DNA of 64,000 nt. It comes from Erythrophleum ivorense (taxonomy: Eukaryota > Streptophyta > Magnoliopsida > Fabales > Fabaceae). The stretch's first letter is position 1, and each line of letters begins with the position of its first letter. A program made the translations under genes and the position numbers. The notes under the pieces were generated by a model. It was not told where the DNA came from and ran no database searches. It saw nothing but the letters and a program-made list of their open reading frames with translations. This document shows, piece by piece, positions 12,301 to 24,430 of the stretch. The stretch spans positions 9,406,556 through 9,470,555 of the forward strand of contig JAIUCV010000001.1 of NCBI GenBank assembly GCA_026724425.1, read 5' to 3'.

Positions 12301-12539
12301 TAACATTTGCATTTGAATGTTAACCTCTATTTAAACAAGTGACTTTTTTTTAAATAGTTAAGAAATACAATACCTAAATTCAACCAATTAATAAAAAAAT
12401 GATAATAATAACAAAGTCATAACATAGTAAATATATGTTAAAAATATCATAAAGCACATCAAACCTAAGATAAATATGTGCTCAAAATCACAAAATTACA
12501 ATTATAAATCTATAACAATTTCACATAAACAACAACCCT

Positions 12540-14215
12540 AAAATCATTTTTCATCATCCTTATCCCTATCATTATTATCTTCGCCATCATCATTATCATG
12601 AGTGGGTTGAGGTTGGGAAGTGCTACCTCTCTAATGTCTATATTCATGTGAGACATATTGTTTCATGAAGGCTTCCATTTTGTCCTTATAGACCTTCAGT
12701 ATCTTGGTAAGACTTGTCTCATAAATTTAGGTTTGTTCTAAGAGCTTTTCTTTTAATTTCTTCTCAAAAAAGGCCTTTAAATGCACTTTCATAAGTGAAA
12801 GCTCATTAGAGCCATGTCTAAAATGTTGTGCCATCAAAACTAAGGAGACCAACCTCTAACCTAAACCCATATGCATAACATTTCTTGTTCTTTCCGCCGA
12901 CAACCTTAAGTGATATGGAAAGTTAATGTCATCCAATTTTAACTCTTGAGTCTATCTTATCTGCTTATATTAGCTCTACTTTAACCAATAATAGGTAAAT
13001 ATTAAATACATAAACAAATTAATTATATTTATCATATAGTAACAATAGTATTTATAAATTAGTTAAGTGACTTACATAAGTGTCAGAGACCTTTTTTTTA
13101 CTAACTCAACCTCCTTTTTTTCTCATTGTGTTAGACCCTCTTGAATACCTCAAGGATCTGAACCTTTCTACCTAACCCCACTTCTTACAACACTTAGGTA
13201 AAATATGTTAGAATTCCAATAATTAAAACAATATGAATATTAATCTAGTGAAATTAGCACATTCAAAGAATGCTTACCATCCTTTTCTTATGCTTCAAGA
13301 ATGGCACACGCCTATCTCTATGTAGGCATCCTCCAGTATCTACAATCTTGCTTGCCTTATTGCATGTAAACTTGGCCTTGAACTCGTCGATTTGCTAATA
13401 CTCATCTAGCTCAGCTTGGGTTGCAGTGAATAACCATCTATCTTTGGTTTTTCAAATGCAAATGTCTCCAAATGATGCACATATTATAATGATACACTTT
13501 GTCCTCCATATCTTGTAAATCTTCCACTTAGTACATAGATCCCAAGCACACATTTTCTGCATTAGAAATAAGTAAAGCTAATTAGGTAAAAGGTAATAGT
13601 AAGATATTAACTATGCTTGTTGTAACACCTAATGAGTTATAGAATTAGCTCATCTTAAACTTCTAAACCATAAGTTCTTTATAGCATTAAGGACTTTATA
13701 GCAAATGCTGGTTAGCCATGTTCAAACTTACTATGAATTATCTAAGGCAATATGGTGACTGGTGGAACATGTGGATAAAACCTGTGAAATAGAGAGTTAT
13801 CTAGCAAAAGTACAAATAAAGTAATAGTTACAGTATAAAAAAGCAATATGTTTAGAGGATTCTTACTTATGAACACTATAAGGTCTAATAACTAACTATC
13901 CATCCCTTAATCTCACCCTTAGCTTATATCTAATGTGATGAAAAGATAAGGTAGCCGTATTTGTGCTTAGAATATTTGTAGAAAGTCTTTCTAAACTAAT
14001 GGAAGTGGAGTCTAAATATGTCGAGACAAAAAAAAGATGATGTAAACGTTGATTCTAGAGGGGTCCCAACATGTGGAGATAGTTAAGAAGGTAATGACTT
14101 TGCAGTAGCTAATGATATCTGAATTGGCTTAGATTGTAACATAAACTTCCGTTTTCCTTTCTTGGTTGTAGAAGATCCTTCACCCTTATTACATCCTTCG
14201 TCTAACATTTGAATG
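12540..14215 (-). pseudogene. CACTA-2 accessory gene remnant (Transposase_24-like)
   Basis: The minus strand yields segments of the plant Ptta/En/Spm accessory protein: a basic start (GEGSSTTKKGKRKF near 14180), a central stretch around 13300-13560 (KCIIIICASFGDICI, TATQAELDEY) and a C-terminal coiled-coil-like end with KDKMEAFMKQYVSHEYRH near 12650, then an acidic DDGEDNNDRDKDDE tail near 12560. The position, between the subterminal array and the transposase gene, matches gene 2 of CACTA-1. It is broken by many stops. Confidence 0.68.
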
Positions 14216-14260
14216 GGAACATGGAAAAAAAATTTAGAAGTAAGCATGAGTAAACAATTT

Positions 14261-14407
14261 GTAATATCTTAGCTCTCTAGCTTTTACTTTATATCCCATA
14301 GGCTTCTTGTTATATAATTCCAAGAAAATAGCATATTTAATGGGATAAAATTGTGTTACGAGAAGCCTATGGAATATAGAGTAAAAGCTAAAGAGCTAAG
14401 ATATTAC
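14261..14407. repeat. Imperfect inverted repeat, 50 bp arms
   Basis: Arms 14261-14310 and 14358-14407 are reverse complements with about four mismatches, starting gtaatatcttagctct. They enclose a 47 bp AT-rich loop. It could be a small fold-back element or a hairpin-RNA source; no TSD is evident. Confidence 0.8.
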
Positions 14408-14469
14408 ATTTTTAGTATCAAAGTAGAGGTTCAGGCATTTAAGTGATGGTTATGGCTTGAGGATCCTCC

Positions 14470-15443
14470 ATATAGAGCCTTTAGTGATATTGTCACTGGT
14501 TCGACTATGTCCAAAATTGGTTCTGTTACTGGGGTTTTGTTCTTCCCTTCTGCGGGAAAACACATCACTGGTGGAGAGAGTACCACACCCACTTATATGG
14601 CCTTAGCCTAGGACTTTCCTTTCTGATGTGAGACTTTACATTCCACCCACCTTTTGGGGCCAACTCATTATCGAGTTGCACAAGCAGCTAGGTTAGCTCT
14701 GATACCACATCTATACAAAGCCTCTAACGATATTGTCTCTAGTCCAACCATGTTTGAAATTGGGATCTGTTGCTGGTGTTTTGTCCCTCCCTTTTATAGG
14801 AAAATGCATCATTGATAGGGAAAGTACCACTTCTATTTATATAGTCTTACCTCAGGACCTTCCTCTCTTGATGTAAGACTTTACATTGGATGGGTTGGCC
14901 CCAAAAGGGGAGTGAAATGTAAAGTCTCACATCAGAGAGAAAGGTATTAGGATAAGGCCATATAAGTGGGAGTGGTACTTTCCCCACTAATGATGCATTT
15001 TCCAACATGAGGGAGGAACAAAACTCCTACAATGGAACTTAGATTCGAACATGGCCGGACCAGGGACAATATCGCTGGAGGCTCTATATGGAGGACAATA
15101 TCACCTCCATATAGAGCCTTTAATGATATTTCCTCTAGTTTGGCTATGTTCGAAACTAGGTTCCATTGCTGGGGTTTTGTTTTTTCCTTCTACAGGAAAA
15201 CGCGTCGTTGATAGGGAGAGTACCACTCCTACTTATATGGTCTTAGCCTATAACCTTACTCTCCGATATGAGACTTTACATTCCACCCCCTTTTGGAGCC
15301 AATGCATTCTCGGGTTGCACATGCGATTAGGTCGGCTCTGATACCACCTCCATACAAAGCCTCCAGCAATATTGTTCTTGGTCTGGCCATGTCTGAAACC
15401 GGGTTATGTTGCTGAGGTTTTGTTCCTCCTTTTTGTAGGAAAA
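14470..15443 (-). repeat. TRIM-like array with initiator-tRNA PBS motifs
   Basis: Three minus-strand units (about 14470-14707, 14708-14886, 15105-15346) plus the start of a fourth (15347-15443) share cattgctggggttttgtt- and gactttacatt-type blocks. An inverted copy lies at 14888-15102. Units 1 and 3 end in gctctgatacca (14696-14707, 15335-15346), the complement of TGGTATCAGAGC, the tRNA-iMet primer site. Read on the minus strand each unit begins TGTAAAGTCTCACATC, as in common plant TRIM/LTR repeats. No coding capacity was seen. Confidence 0.78.
15079..15119. repeat. Perfect 16 bp hairpin at a unit junction
   Basis: Arms aggctctatatggagg (15079-15094) and its exact complement (15104-15119) flank a 9 bp loop where an inverted and a direct TRIM unit meet head to head. 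Confidence 0.9.
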
Positions 15444-18400
15444 TGTAACACCATAACTTATAGCTCATTTGATGCCATTTATAAGCTTTGTATTATCAAT
15501 CCCACAAGATCATATGAAAATGGGATGAAAATAATAAATCTTTTTTGCGTTGCGCTATGTCAAAAAAATTCAATTTAATGTCACGTGGACTGTGTGAGCT
15601 CATACTATACTTCCTTATATTTAATTTCATTATTACAACTCATTTGTATCACAAAAACATGCCTAAAACCCATGGAAACCGAAATGGAGCTCAAAATAAG
15701 CAAACACATTTTCGGCCAGATTTGCTCCATTTTTTGACCCAATTTTGGAAAATCATAACTAAATCTAGAAAATTAAAAATCATACAATCTTTATCATTAT
15801 GGAAACCTTAGGATGTCTACTTCACACTAAAAATACGCCTAGTTCATAAAATTCATCACACAGGGCGTTTGATATCCAAAAATCTATAGAGTCGCTGGCT
15901 GCCTGGGCTATTGTTCAATTTACTGATACAAATTTCTGAAATTCATAACTAATTCTATAAAAATCAAAATAACACAAATTCAGTCATTATGGAAAGATAA
16001 AAATGTTAAATTGATGGTAAAAATAATTCCAGAATGAAATAGATACGTTTAGTCAACCGAACCCTATGGAACAATAACCAAACTCATGGGGCGCTACTGA
16101 TACTGACAGTTAACTTCAAACATGCATAACTCACTAGTCAGACCTCCAAATGAGGTGATCTCATTGGCCACAGAAAGCTTATGACCTCTAGTTTAGGAAT
16201 GTAAAATTTTATAAGCATTGGACACCATTTGGCTATCGGGTGACACAGAATTCAAAACTGCCAGTATGAACAGTACCCATACTAGAATCCATGAAAAATC
16301 CCAACTTTGAAAATTCATCAAATATTCTCTAGGTCTCCGAAAATTATGATCTTTAGCTTTCTAAAAAGATCTTCATAAGAACTAATTGCATGCCAAATGT
16401 CAGATGAAGAAGAGCTCATTTGGGCAAAAAGTGACATAGGGTTGCATTTGGGCCATTTTCATGCCTCTTAATGGTTCAAGGATGGGCAAAATGACTCCTA
16501 TGGTTCTTGTGGCCACTTGAGCACGTGGGAATGGCCTAAAAAGACTCTCTAAACTTGTCTCAAAGGTGTGGAGACTCAAAACACAGAATTTTATTCTCCA
16601 TTCCCAAGCTATGTACTAAGAGGCATACATTTGAAATGGCCATCCAATACCCAAAAATTGCAATACATTCCATTTATCCACAAATTTCATACATACATCA
16701 TCTATTAGGATATTTACACCTGTTCCATTCATTGTGCATCAATTCTAACAAAAGATTACATCATATGCCACTCCTTTGGTTACAACATAAACAAAGTTAA
16801 AAGCTTTATAATCAAGGCTTCATCTCCTCACTTGGTAGCTTCCATTTCCTTGTTCATTGGCTCCACCTAGCATGTTAGGATATTGGAGAGGAGGGAGTGA
16901 GATTCAAGAATCTCAATAACTCATTTCCTATTCAATCACACATAATATGTACAAAGCAAGCTTTTCAAATGCATGTATGGAAAAATAGAAGTCATGGACA
17001 TTTTCAAAGCAATCTTGGCATGTGAATCAATCATACAAGACATTCAAGAGTTCCTCAAGTGTTTGGATTGGCCTCACACTTCTTCTCATAGATTTTGGAC
17101 TTGCCTCACCCATTTTTTAAGAGCTTTAGACTCAATCATACTCTTGGGAGCCCACTTTGCTTTTGGGAGACTCTGTGCTATGTCTCAACTAAGCTCAAGG
17201 GTTCTTAGCTCATCATCACCAAAGGGAAGAGTTCTTGACCTGTCCTCACTCAAGCAAACTCATACAAATATCATAGATTCATTTAAAACATAACATGGCA
17301 TCAAGGATCATGGAATATAAAGGCATGCTAGCATACTTTTCTTAGCTTAAAAATACACATACACACATTCTAAAACAAGCTAAACACACATCCATGCATG
17401 AGAGAAAGTGGAGAGAGCTACCTTGCACTATTTCACACACTTTTTCCTTAGCTTTCAAGCCTCCTCGTTCGGCCACACACCCACAATTTGGTGGAGATAG
17501 TATCTCTTGGCCTAGATACAATTTATGGGAGCCAATTAGGTCTATGAAACAAATTCTAAGGCTACATCACTTGATAAAACACTAGATTGCTCTATAGGCT
17601 CCGTTATGGTCCATAATCACACCTAATGAAGCAACACCCATCAAATGACTTCTAGGCCTCATTCTTTCTTTTCAATTATGATTCTTGACTCCTTTTAAAC
17701 TTCTTGGAGTCATCACATCATTAAAACAAAGGGCCTAGTATCATGTTGCTTCTTTAAGTCCTAATATGGAACCTATGGCACCAATTCACTTTCTTTGAGT
17801 TCTAATTTTTTTCCAAGGCCTCTCCTCATCTTCACTCCTCACATATGACTCAAGAATGGCCTTAGAAAAATTTAAAACTCTCCCTAGCTATAGGAACTTG
17901 CCTAGGCTGAGACTTTGGGAGGAAGAAAAGTTCATGGCCTTCTTGATTTTTCCTTGATGGGAGACACACTTGGGAGGCTTCCTAGAGGTCTTAGAAGCTC
18001 AATCAAATACTCATATATGCTAGGGAATGCATGAATCAAATCAGTTTTTACAATCCCTTCAAATGCACTATACTTTTTCTACTTAGAGTTCATTAATTTT
18101 TCTTGCAATTTCTTTGCTTTCTTGGATGGAAAGTGCATGTGGGAAGCTCTCTAGGGGTCTTAGGAGCATGTTTAAACATTCAATTAAGTCTAAGAACATT
18201 CATATAAAATCATATTTGCAAGGGAGCATTTGGATCCCTAATGGTTCTATCTTGTCTCTTAATGCTCATTTCTTAATTCTATTAGTTCCTTCTTAATCCT
18301 TGCCATCTAAAACCTCTAATCCTTCTATAAATTGGGTAGAAAATAGCCCTTAAAAATTGGACTCATGGTGCCCAAATTCGTGCAAGAGGAAGGGGGAGGG

Positions 18401-19297
18401 AGAAACTACCAAAGAATGGAAGTTTTACCTTGTTTTCTTGCTTCCTCTGACTTGATCTTCCACTTGGTTGGCTTACTTCCTCAATTTTTGAAATTTCCCT
18501 CTCTTTTCTGCCCCAAAAATAGCACCAAACTCTCCATTAAAATCATAGAAAGAAAGCTTGAGAGGAGATGAGCAAGGTTTAGGAAGAAAGGATATGAAAT
18601 TTCTTAAAGTTTCTTACCTTTTTCTTGAATTTCTTCCTCCAAAATCCTCCTCCTCTTGTGTGCCTAAGAAGCTGGAGTTTTCCTCTGAAAATGGGCAGAA
18701 GCAAGTCGATCTTAGAGAGGAGAGAAAGAACATGGCATATAAAGAAGCTTCCTTTAACACTTTAATGCCAATTTTGCCCTTCGTTCTTAGCATTTTCGTT
18801 TCTCCTTCGTTTTAGCTCCTTTTTGAGAATCTTATTTTCCATCATAACAAATAGGTTCCCAATTTAATAAAATGCCTTTGAAATCATTCAAATCAGAGCT
18901 AAAACCTTCCCGAACGAACCAGTCAAAGTTTGGGTCAACTGACGTTGGAAAGAGTACACCGGAGGGGCTTCACTGGTCCTGAGGCTTCCTATGGTTTTTG
19001 GGGCCTCTGAGAACCCCGGAGAACTCAAAATTTTCATTTAAAAAACCCTCCTATGAGTTTTTCAAAAAGTGCCCATATTTACGAAAATACCACTGGCCTT
19101 TCGACAAATTTATCGAATCACTCTGGCCTTGATTTCTGGGCAACTCAAAGCTCAAATCCTCATTTTCTATTATTTATAATTTTATCATAATTTTATTTGG
19201 CTCCAATTCCTTCTATTTCAGGGACTTCCTTTTGTATCTGGCCCATTTCTGACGTTTATGGAGAAACCAAACATTTATGGAGGGACTGGATATTACA
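15444..19297. mobile_element. Giant solo LTR 'B', 3854 bp
   Basis: It begins TGTAACACCATAA and ends GGATATTACA, with perfect 5 bp duplications gaaaa at 15439-15443 and 19298-19302. It is related along much of its length to copy A. No gag or pol was seen. It lies inside TRIM unit 4, whose sequence continues at 19303. A short TATA-like element near 18738 and the related minus-strand reading suggest minus orientation, as for A. Confidence 0.9.
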
Positions 19298-19302
19298 GAA
19301 AA

Positions 19303-19348
19303 TGCGTAGTTAGTGTGAAGAGTACCACTCATACTTATATGGCCTTAG
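19303..19348 (-). repeat. Middle piece of TRIM unit 4
   Basis: Sequence gagtaccactcatacttatatggccttag matches the same stretch of units 1 and 3. It is the host DNA left between solo LTRs B and C. Confidence 0.85.
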
Positions 19349-22300
19349 TGTAATTTCTCAACTTTTAGCCTTGTTATCTCAATTAAGGTGCTTAGCTTCA
19401 TACATATTGCATGGAAAATGAATATATTTAATGGTAGTTAATTGAATTATGAAAGATCTTAAAAATTCATCTTATGCTCCATGAACCACATGAACTCCTC
19501 AATATCATTCTCTACTCATAATACATCCATACAAGTCATAACCATCACTAAATATCCAAAGAGTCTCAGATTTTACACCATGCATCAGAAAAATATAGGT
19601 TTGCTCTTGGGTTCACTTTTTAGGTTTCTAATATGAGTTTGAAAATTCATAACTAATTTGAGATTTGCTCTTAGGTTTACTTTTTAGGTTTCTAATATGA
19701 AGTTTTAAAATTCATAACTAATTTTAAAAAAATTAAAATCAAGAAAATCATACCATCTTGGAAAGCTCTAGATGTTAAATAATGACTAAAAATAGTTTCA
19801 GACCAAAATAGAAGCATTTAGCTTATGAAAATTGATGGAACAGTACCCAAGGTAAAATAGAAGCATTTAGCTTATGAAAATTGATGGAACAGTACCCAAG
19901 GTCAGGCTACATTACTGATACTGTCATGCAACTTTAAAAATTTAATTCTCCTTCTACAAAGCTTCAAATGGGGGTAATCTCAGTGGCTATGGAAAATTTA
20001 TGGTATCTAGTTTATTTTTGTAAAATTTCATGACTATTGGACTTCATGTGGCCCACTTATGACACATAAATATAAACTAACAATATAAACAGTGCTGCTA
20101 CCATTTCAACAGAATTTTCTCAATTTTGAAAAATCATAATAAATTATCTAGATTTAAATTGAGTGCTCTTTTGTTCTATGAAAAGCTCTAGACAAGATCT
20201 ATTTTCATACCAAATTTCATGAAAAAATTCATTCATTTAGTCAATTTAAGGTTCAGTTCACAATTTGGTCACTTTTGAAGTGTAAAATGGTTCTTAAGAC
20301 ACCAAATTGCTTTCTTAACCATCCATAGCCACTTAGGCATGTCTAAAACCACATTTATAGCCTAAGGAGACATTCCAATTGGTTTAAAACATCATGGAGC
20401 TCATCCTCACTATGCCACTCATAATCATACACATGGAAGTCATAACATATAAAGGGGGTCTTTGATGGCATAAACATACATCCTCATTCATATGACTCCA
20501 AAATTATTCCATACATCATATTTACATACATTTAAATGTGCTCAAGTATCTACAACATATATATATATATCCCATAGTTACATCATTTGATATCAATATG
20601 TTTACAAAATGGCTAAATAACAAAATCTTTGTCAAAGTCTTAGTTTTCAAGGTTGTTAGTCTCCACTTTTTGGCCCATTTGGCTCACCTAGACATGGTTA
20701 AGCATTAGAGAAGGAAGAGTGAGATTTCAAGAATCCTAGTAGCTCTTAACCCTTTCAAACATACATAATGGACACATTTCTAAGTCAAAGAATGCATGCA
20801 TGAAGATCAAGTTACTAGTAACCATACATAAAACAATTTTCATGTTCAAGAACTCATATAAATCATACATTGGCTCTTAAAGGTATTGATTTAGACTTAC
20901 CATTTTCCTTAGGACTTTTAGACTTGCCTCACTCATTTTCAAGAGACTTTTGACTAAGCCTCATTTTTTTTTAGACTTTTGGCTTTGTCTCACCCAATCC
21001 TAGAGACTTTTTGCTCATCCTCATCCTTGCTAAGGGACTTTTGGTTTCACCAAACCCATTCAAGTCACAATGCATCTATAAAACATATTTCAAGAACATT
21101 ATGGTACCATAGCATGTAGGTAATAGCCAGAAATATTTCTTATGACATAAACATACATATACACATCCAAAGATAAGAAAACATCCACAAATGCATTAGA
21201 AAAATGTTAAAGAGCTATCTTAAAGCAAAAATTACAAGCTTTTCTCTTGCTTATTCTTCCCTTCTCTTAGGCACACACATGCAAGGATGTGGATCTTGAT
21301 TCCTTTGGTCTAGATACATCAAATAGGACCTAATTACATTATTAAAGCAAGCTTTAGCATCACACACATTCTAGGGAAGCTTACTTTCTCATATGGCTCA
21401 ATCATGGTTCCATATAAGACCTAAGGAAGAAACTATGAAAATTCATAATCTTGCCTCCATTTCTCCTTCAATCTATGACTATTGACTCTATTTAGACTCT
21501 TTGGAGCCATCACACATTCATTTTAAAAAGCCTAACTATAAGTTGCTTTTTTATGTTTCATTATAGAACTTACACCTCCATCTCACAATCTAGGCTTCTT
21601 AAATTTTTTCTAAGGCTTCCTTAATGTTCTTCCTTCATATCTAGTCCCATCCTAAGTTTAAAAAAAATTAAAACACTCCTTAGATGCATGCTCCAAGTTT
21701 GGTTGAGACAAGCACATCCTTGGTGCACCAATAGATTTTGCAAGTTTTCATGAAGGGGATGGTACTTGGGAGGCTTCCTAGATGTTTTAGAAACTCATAT
21801 ATACTCTTAGATAACTTGAATTATCCCTAGAAAGCTTCATACATGTCAAGGTGCAAGTGAATCCTTAACTTTAGTATCTTGAAATCTAATGGTTTTCTTT
21901 TAGATTCCATTGCATTTCCTAGTTTTCCATACTCTAAAACCTAGGTTCCTTGCTTGCTCTTGGTCAAAAACTAATCCCTTCTACATGCTCTCAAAGTAGC
22001 CAAACCATCACCCAAGGAAAGCAACAAGAAGAAAGCAAGAAAGATATGATGTTTTCCTTGTTTCTATACATTGTTTCTAACTTGTTCCAAGAGCTCTTTC
22101 ACTTGATATAATCCTCTCCTTCAAATTCTAATCTCCTCCTTCTAAATTAGACCTAAAACAGTCCTAAATCATTTATGAAAACCATGAAAAGAAAGAGGAG
22201 AAGGAGGAGAACAAAATTAAATAAGGAAGAAGCTTGAAATTCTATGATTTTCTATACCATTTTTCTTAGTTTTCCTTCTTCTTCTTCCCTTCCTCTTGTG

Positions 22301-22931
22301 TGTTATTCTTGGGTAGAATTCTCTTCTATTTAGATAGAACCAAAGTTGACTAAATAGGAGAGGAGAGAAGGGATGTGCGTTTATGAAAGATGAAAAGTCA
22401 CTTAAAGAACTTTTTAATTTTGTATTTTAGTTCCTCTCCTTGATTCTTTTCATTTAAGTTCAATTCAACCCCTTTTTGAAATCCGTCATTTCCATCACAA
22501 TATTTAGGATCTCAAACTTATAAATTGGCTTTGGTTTCACTCAAAAAAGATTTAAAATCATCTTAAGTTGTTTGATCAAAGTTTCAGTCAATCGACGGCC
22601 AAAATTGCTTACCATAGGGGTTTTAATTATTCTAGGAGTTCCCATGATTTTTAGGACCTCTGAAAACCACGAAAAACTCAAAATTTTCATTTAAAAAGCC
22701 CTCCTATGAGTTTTCCAAAATTTTCAGAAATTATAAAAATACCCCAACTTCCTTTCACAAACTTTTATAGTTCATTTGGCTTGGATTTCTAGACAACTTA
22801 AACCTCAAATCCTTATTTTTTATTATTTAAAATTTTATCCTAATTTTATTTGGTCTCAAATAATTCATTTTAGAGGACTTGCTTTTACAACTGACTCATT
22901 TCATATGTTTTTACGAAAATCAAATGTTACA
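19349..22931. mobile_element. Giant solo LTR 'C', 3583 bp
   Basis: It begins TGTAATTTC and ends AAATGTTACA, with perfect 5 bp duplications cttag at 19344-19348 and 22932-22936. It is more distant from A and B but shares the same non-coding blocks (for example the tcaaagttt-gtcaa-cgac region near 22580 and tttaaaaagccctcctatgag near 22690). It carries two internal tandem duplications, of 49 bp and about 64 bp. No coding sequence was recognised. Confidence 0.9.
19600..19902. repeat. Two short tandem duplications inside LTR C
   Basis: A unit beginning tttgctctt repeats at 19600 and 19664 with differences. An identical 49 bp unit beginning aaaatagaagc repeats at 19805-19853 and 19854-19902. The identity of the 49 bp pair indicates a recent duplication. 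Confidence 0.9.
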
Positions 22932-22936
22932 CTTAG

Positions 22937-22971
22937 CCCAAGACGTTCCTTTTTGATGTAGGACTTTACAC
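22937..22971 (-). repeat. Final piece of TRIM unit 4
   Basis: cccaagacgttcc...gatgtaggactttaca continues the unit interrupted at 15443 and 19348, matching the gactttaca end of units 1 and 3. Confidence 0.85.
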
Positions 22972-23224
22972 AATTCATATAGGTCAAACAAATTCTTAAG
23001 TAATAATAACAACAATTTGCCAAATTTTACTAGTCACTTGCTAACTAATAATCACTAGGAGGATCTTTTAGTTTCAAATGAGTCATTATCCAATATTTCC
23101 TCATATAATACTTTATCATTTTCTTTTTTAATTTCATCAGTTTCATTAATAAAAGGGCTAATATATACACTATCCACTTCTTCACTTTAACCTGTGTTGT
23201 CTCTTAAATTTTGCTTACCAATGT

Positions 23225-23715
23225 TGACCTCAACTAACTGAGGTGAACCGTTGGCCTCATCTTGGAACGGCACATCTAGATTGTCATCACTAGAGGAATC
23301 AATCATATTCCTTGCTTTCATCCTAATCACAACAAGCCAACATTTTTTTGTTTGGTATCAATTTTGGATATGGTGTGAAATACACTTGATTGGCTTGTTA
23401 GGCAAAGATAAAAAGGTTATTGCTTTTGTATGTTTCATTAGCCTTGAACCTTTACGATGCCATATTCAAGGCAAACTCAAGTCCCTCAATTGGTAGGATC
23501 ATACCAATTGCAGTTGAAGACCGTCAAATGCTTAACTAATAAGTCAGTAAACTCTTACATTATAATCTCCTTCAATACACTATAATATGAGAATTCAACT
23601 TGACTATGACTATTTCATTTTACACATACTTTATTATTATTTGTCTTCCCCTTTCTTACCCAAGAAGCTATGTGAAACTTATAACAATTCATAGACCATC
23701 GATCTTATGTATGCA
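23225..23715 (-). pseudogene. CACTA-2 transposase remnant: DUF4216 region
   Basis: Read on the minus strand with frameshifts, it shows SMNCYKFHIASWVRKG, then FSYYSVLKEI, NCNWYDPTN, YGIVKVQG and QANQVYFTPYPKL, the ordered landmarks of the DUF4216 domain found at the C-terminus of plant CACTA transposases. The homologous domain in CACTA-1 is at 45803-46540. There are many stops. Confidence 0.78.
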
Positions 23716-24169
23716 TAAGCCTCAAAGAACTCCAATCCAAAAAAACTAATAAAACATCTTGTATCCTATTTATATGATTCAAAACCTAATAAAATGAAAT
23801 AACATTATTGAAACATAATATAAGTAGCTTAGTTTTGTGAATTTATAACTTCCTTTTATGAAATTCAAATGAACTTGTATAAGTTTTGAACCATTCATGA
23901 AATTTGAATGAAATATGCTTATCAACCTCCTTATTAGATAATGTAAGATTCATATAAAGTAATGTCTCAATGTACAAATTACATTATATTACGAAGGGAT
24001 TAACCTTTATAAGTTAGAATATTACATTTGAAAAAATAATTTTTTATATATTTAATCAAACTAGAAGATAATTTTACTTAAGGAAAGGTTTAACTCCTAA
24101 GCAATTAAGAAGAATATACAATTTTATAGCATTAGCCTTATTATTAATAAGATAACCAGTGTTACCAGT

Positions 24170-24430
24170 AGCTCTTCCATAAGGCTAGCTAAGATAGTTG
24201 AAGAGAGAAGTAAAAGGATAATCATTGTGCTTCCTACCATTATCATTTTGAGGAGTTTTCTTAATTCTTGAGTGAACATATGACTAAAAGTAATAAGAGT
24301 AGAAAGTTAAAGTTTTTTTAAGTATATACGCTTCACAAGTAGATCCTTCAATGTAGGCCTTATTTTTAACCTTTCTCTTTAGTGTATATAAAAATCTCTC
24401 AAACATATACATCCACATATATTGTACAGG
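24170..24430 (-). pseudogene. CACTA-2 transposase remnant: segment after DUF4218
   Basis: The minus strand encodes VQYMWMYMFERFLYTLKRK, then NKAYIEGSTCEAYILKKTLT, equivalent to the VQYRWMYPIER and YLRTLKTYVRNKARPEGS region of CACTA-1. Its upstream neighbour in the gene has been pushed to 26261 by insertion E. Confidence 0.8.

Noticed and set aside
13630..13650. TGTAACACCTAATG as the start of a fourth giant solo LTR
   Set aside because: No homology to A, B or C follows and no matching end or TSD was found.
14470..15443. TRIM-like array as the Cassandra family carrying 5S rRNA sequence
   Set aside because: No 5S rRNA-like internal promoter sequence was seen in the units.
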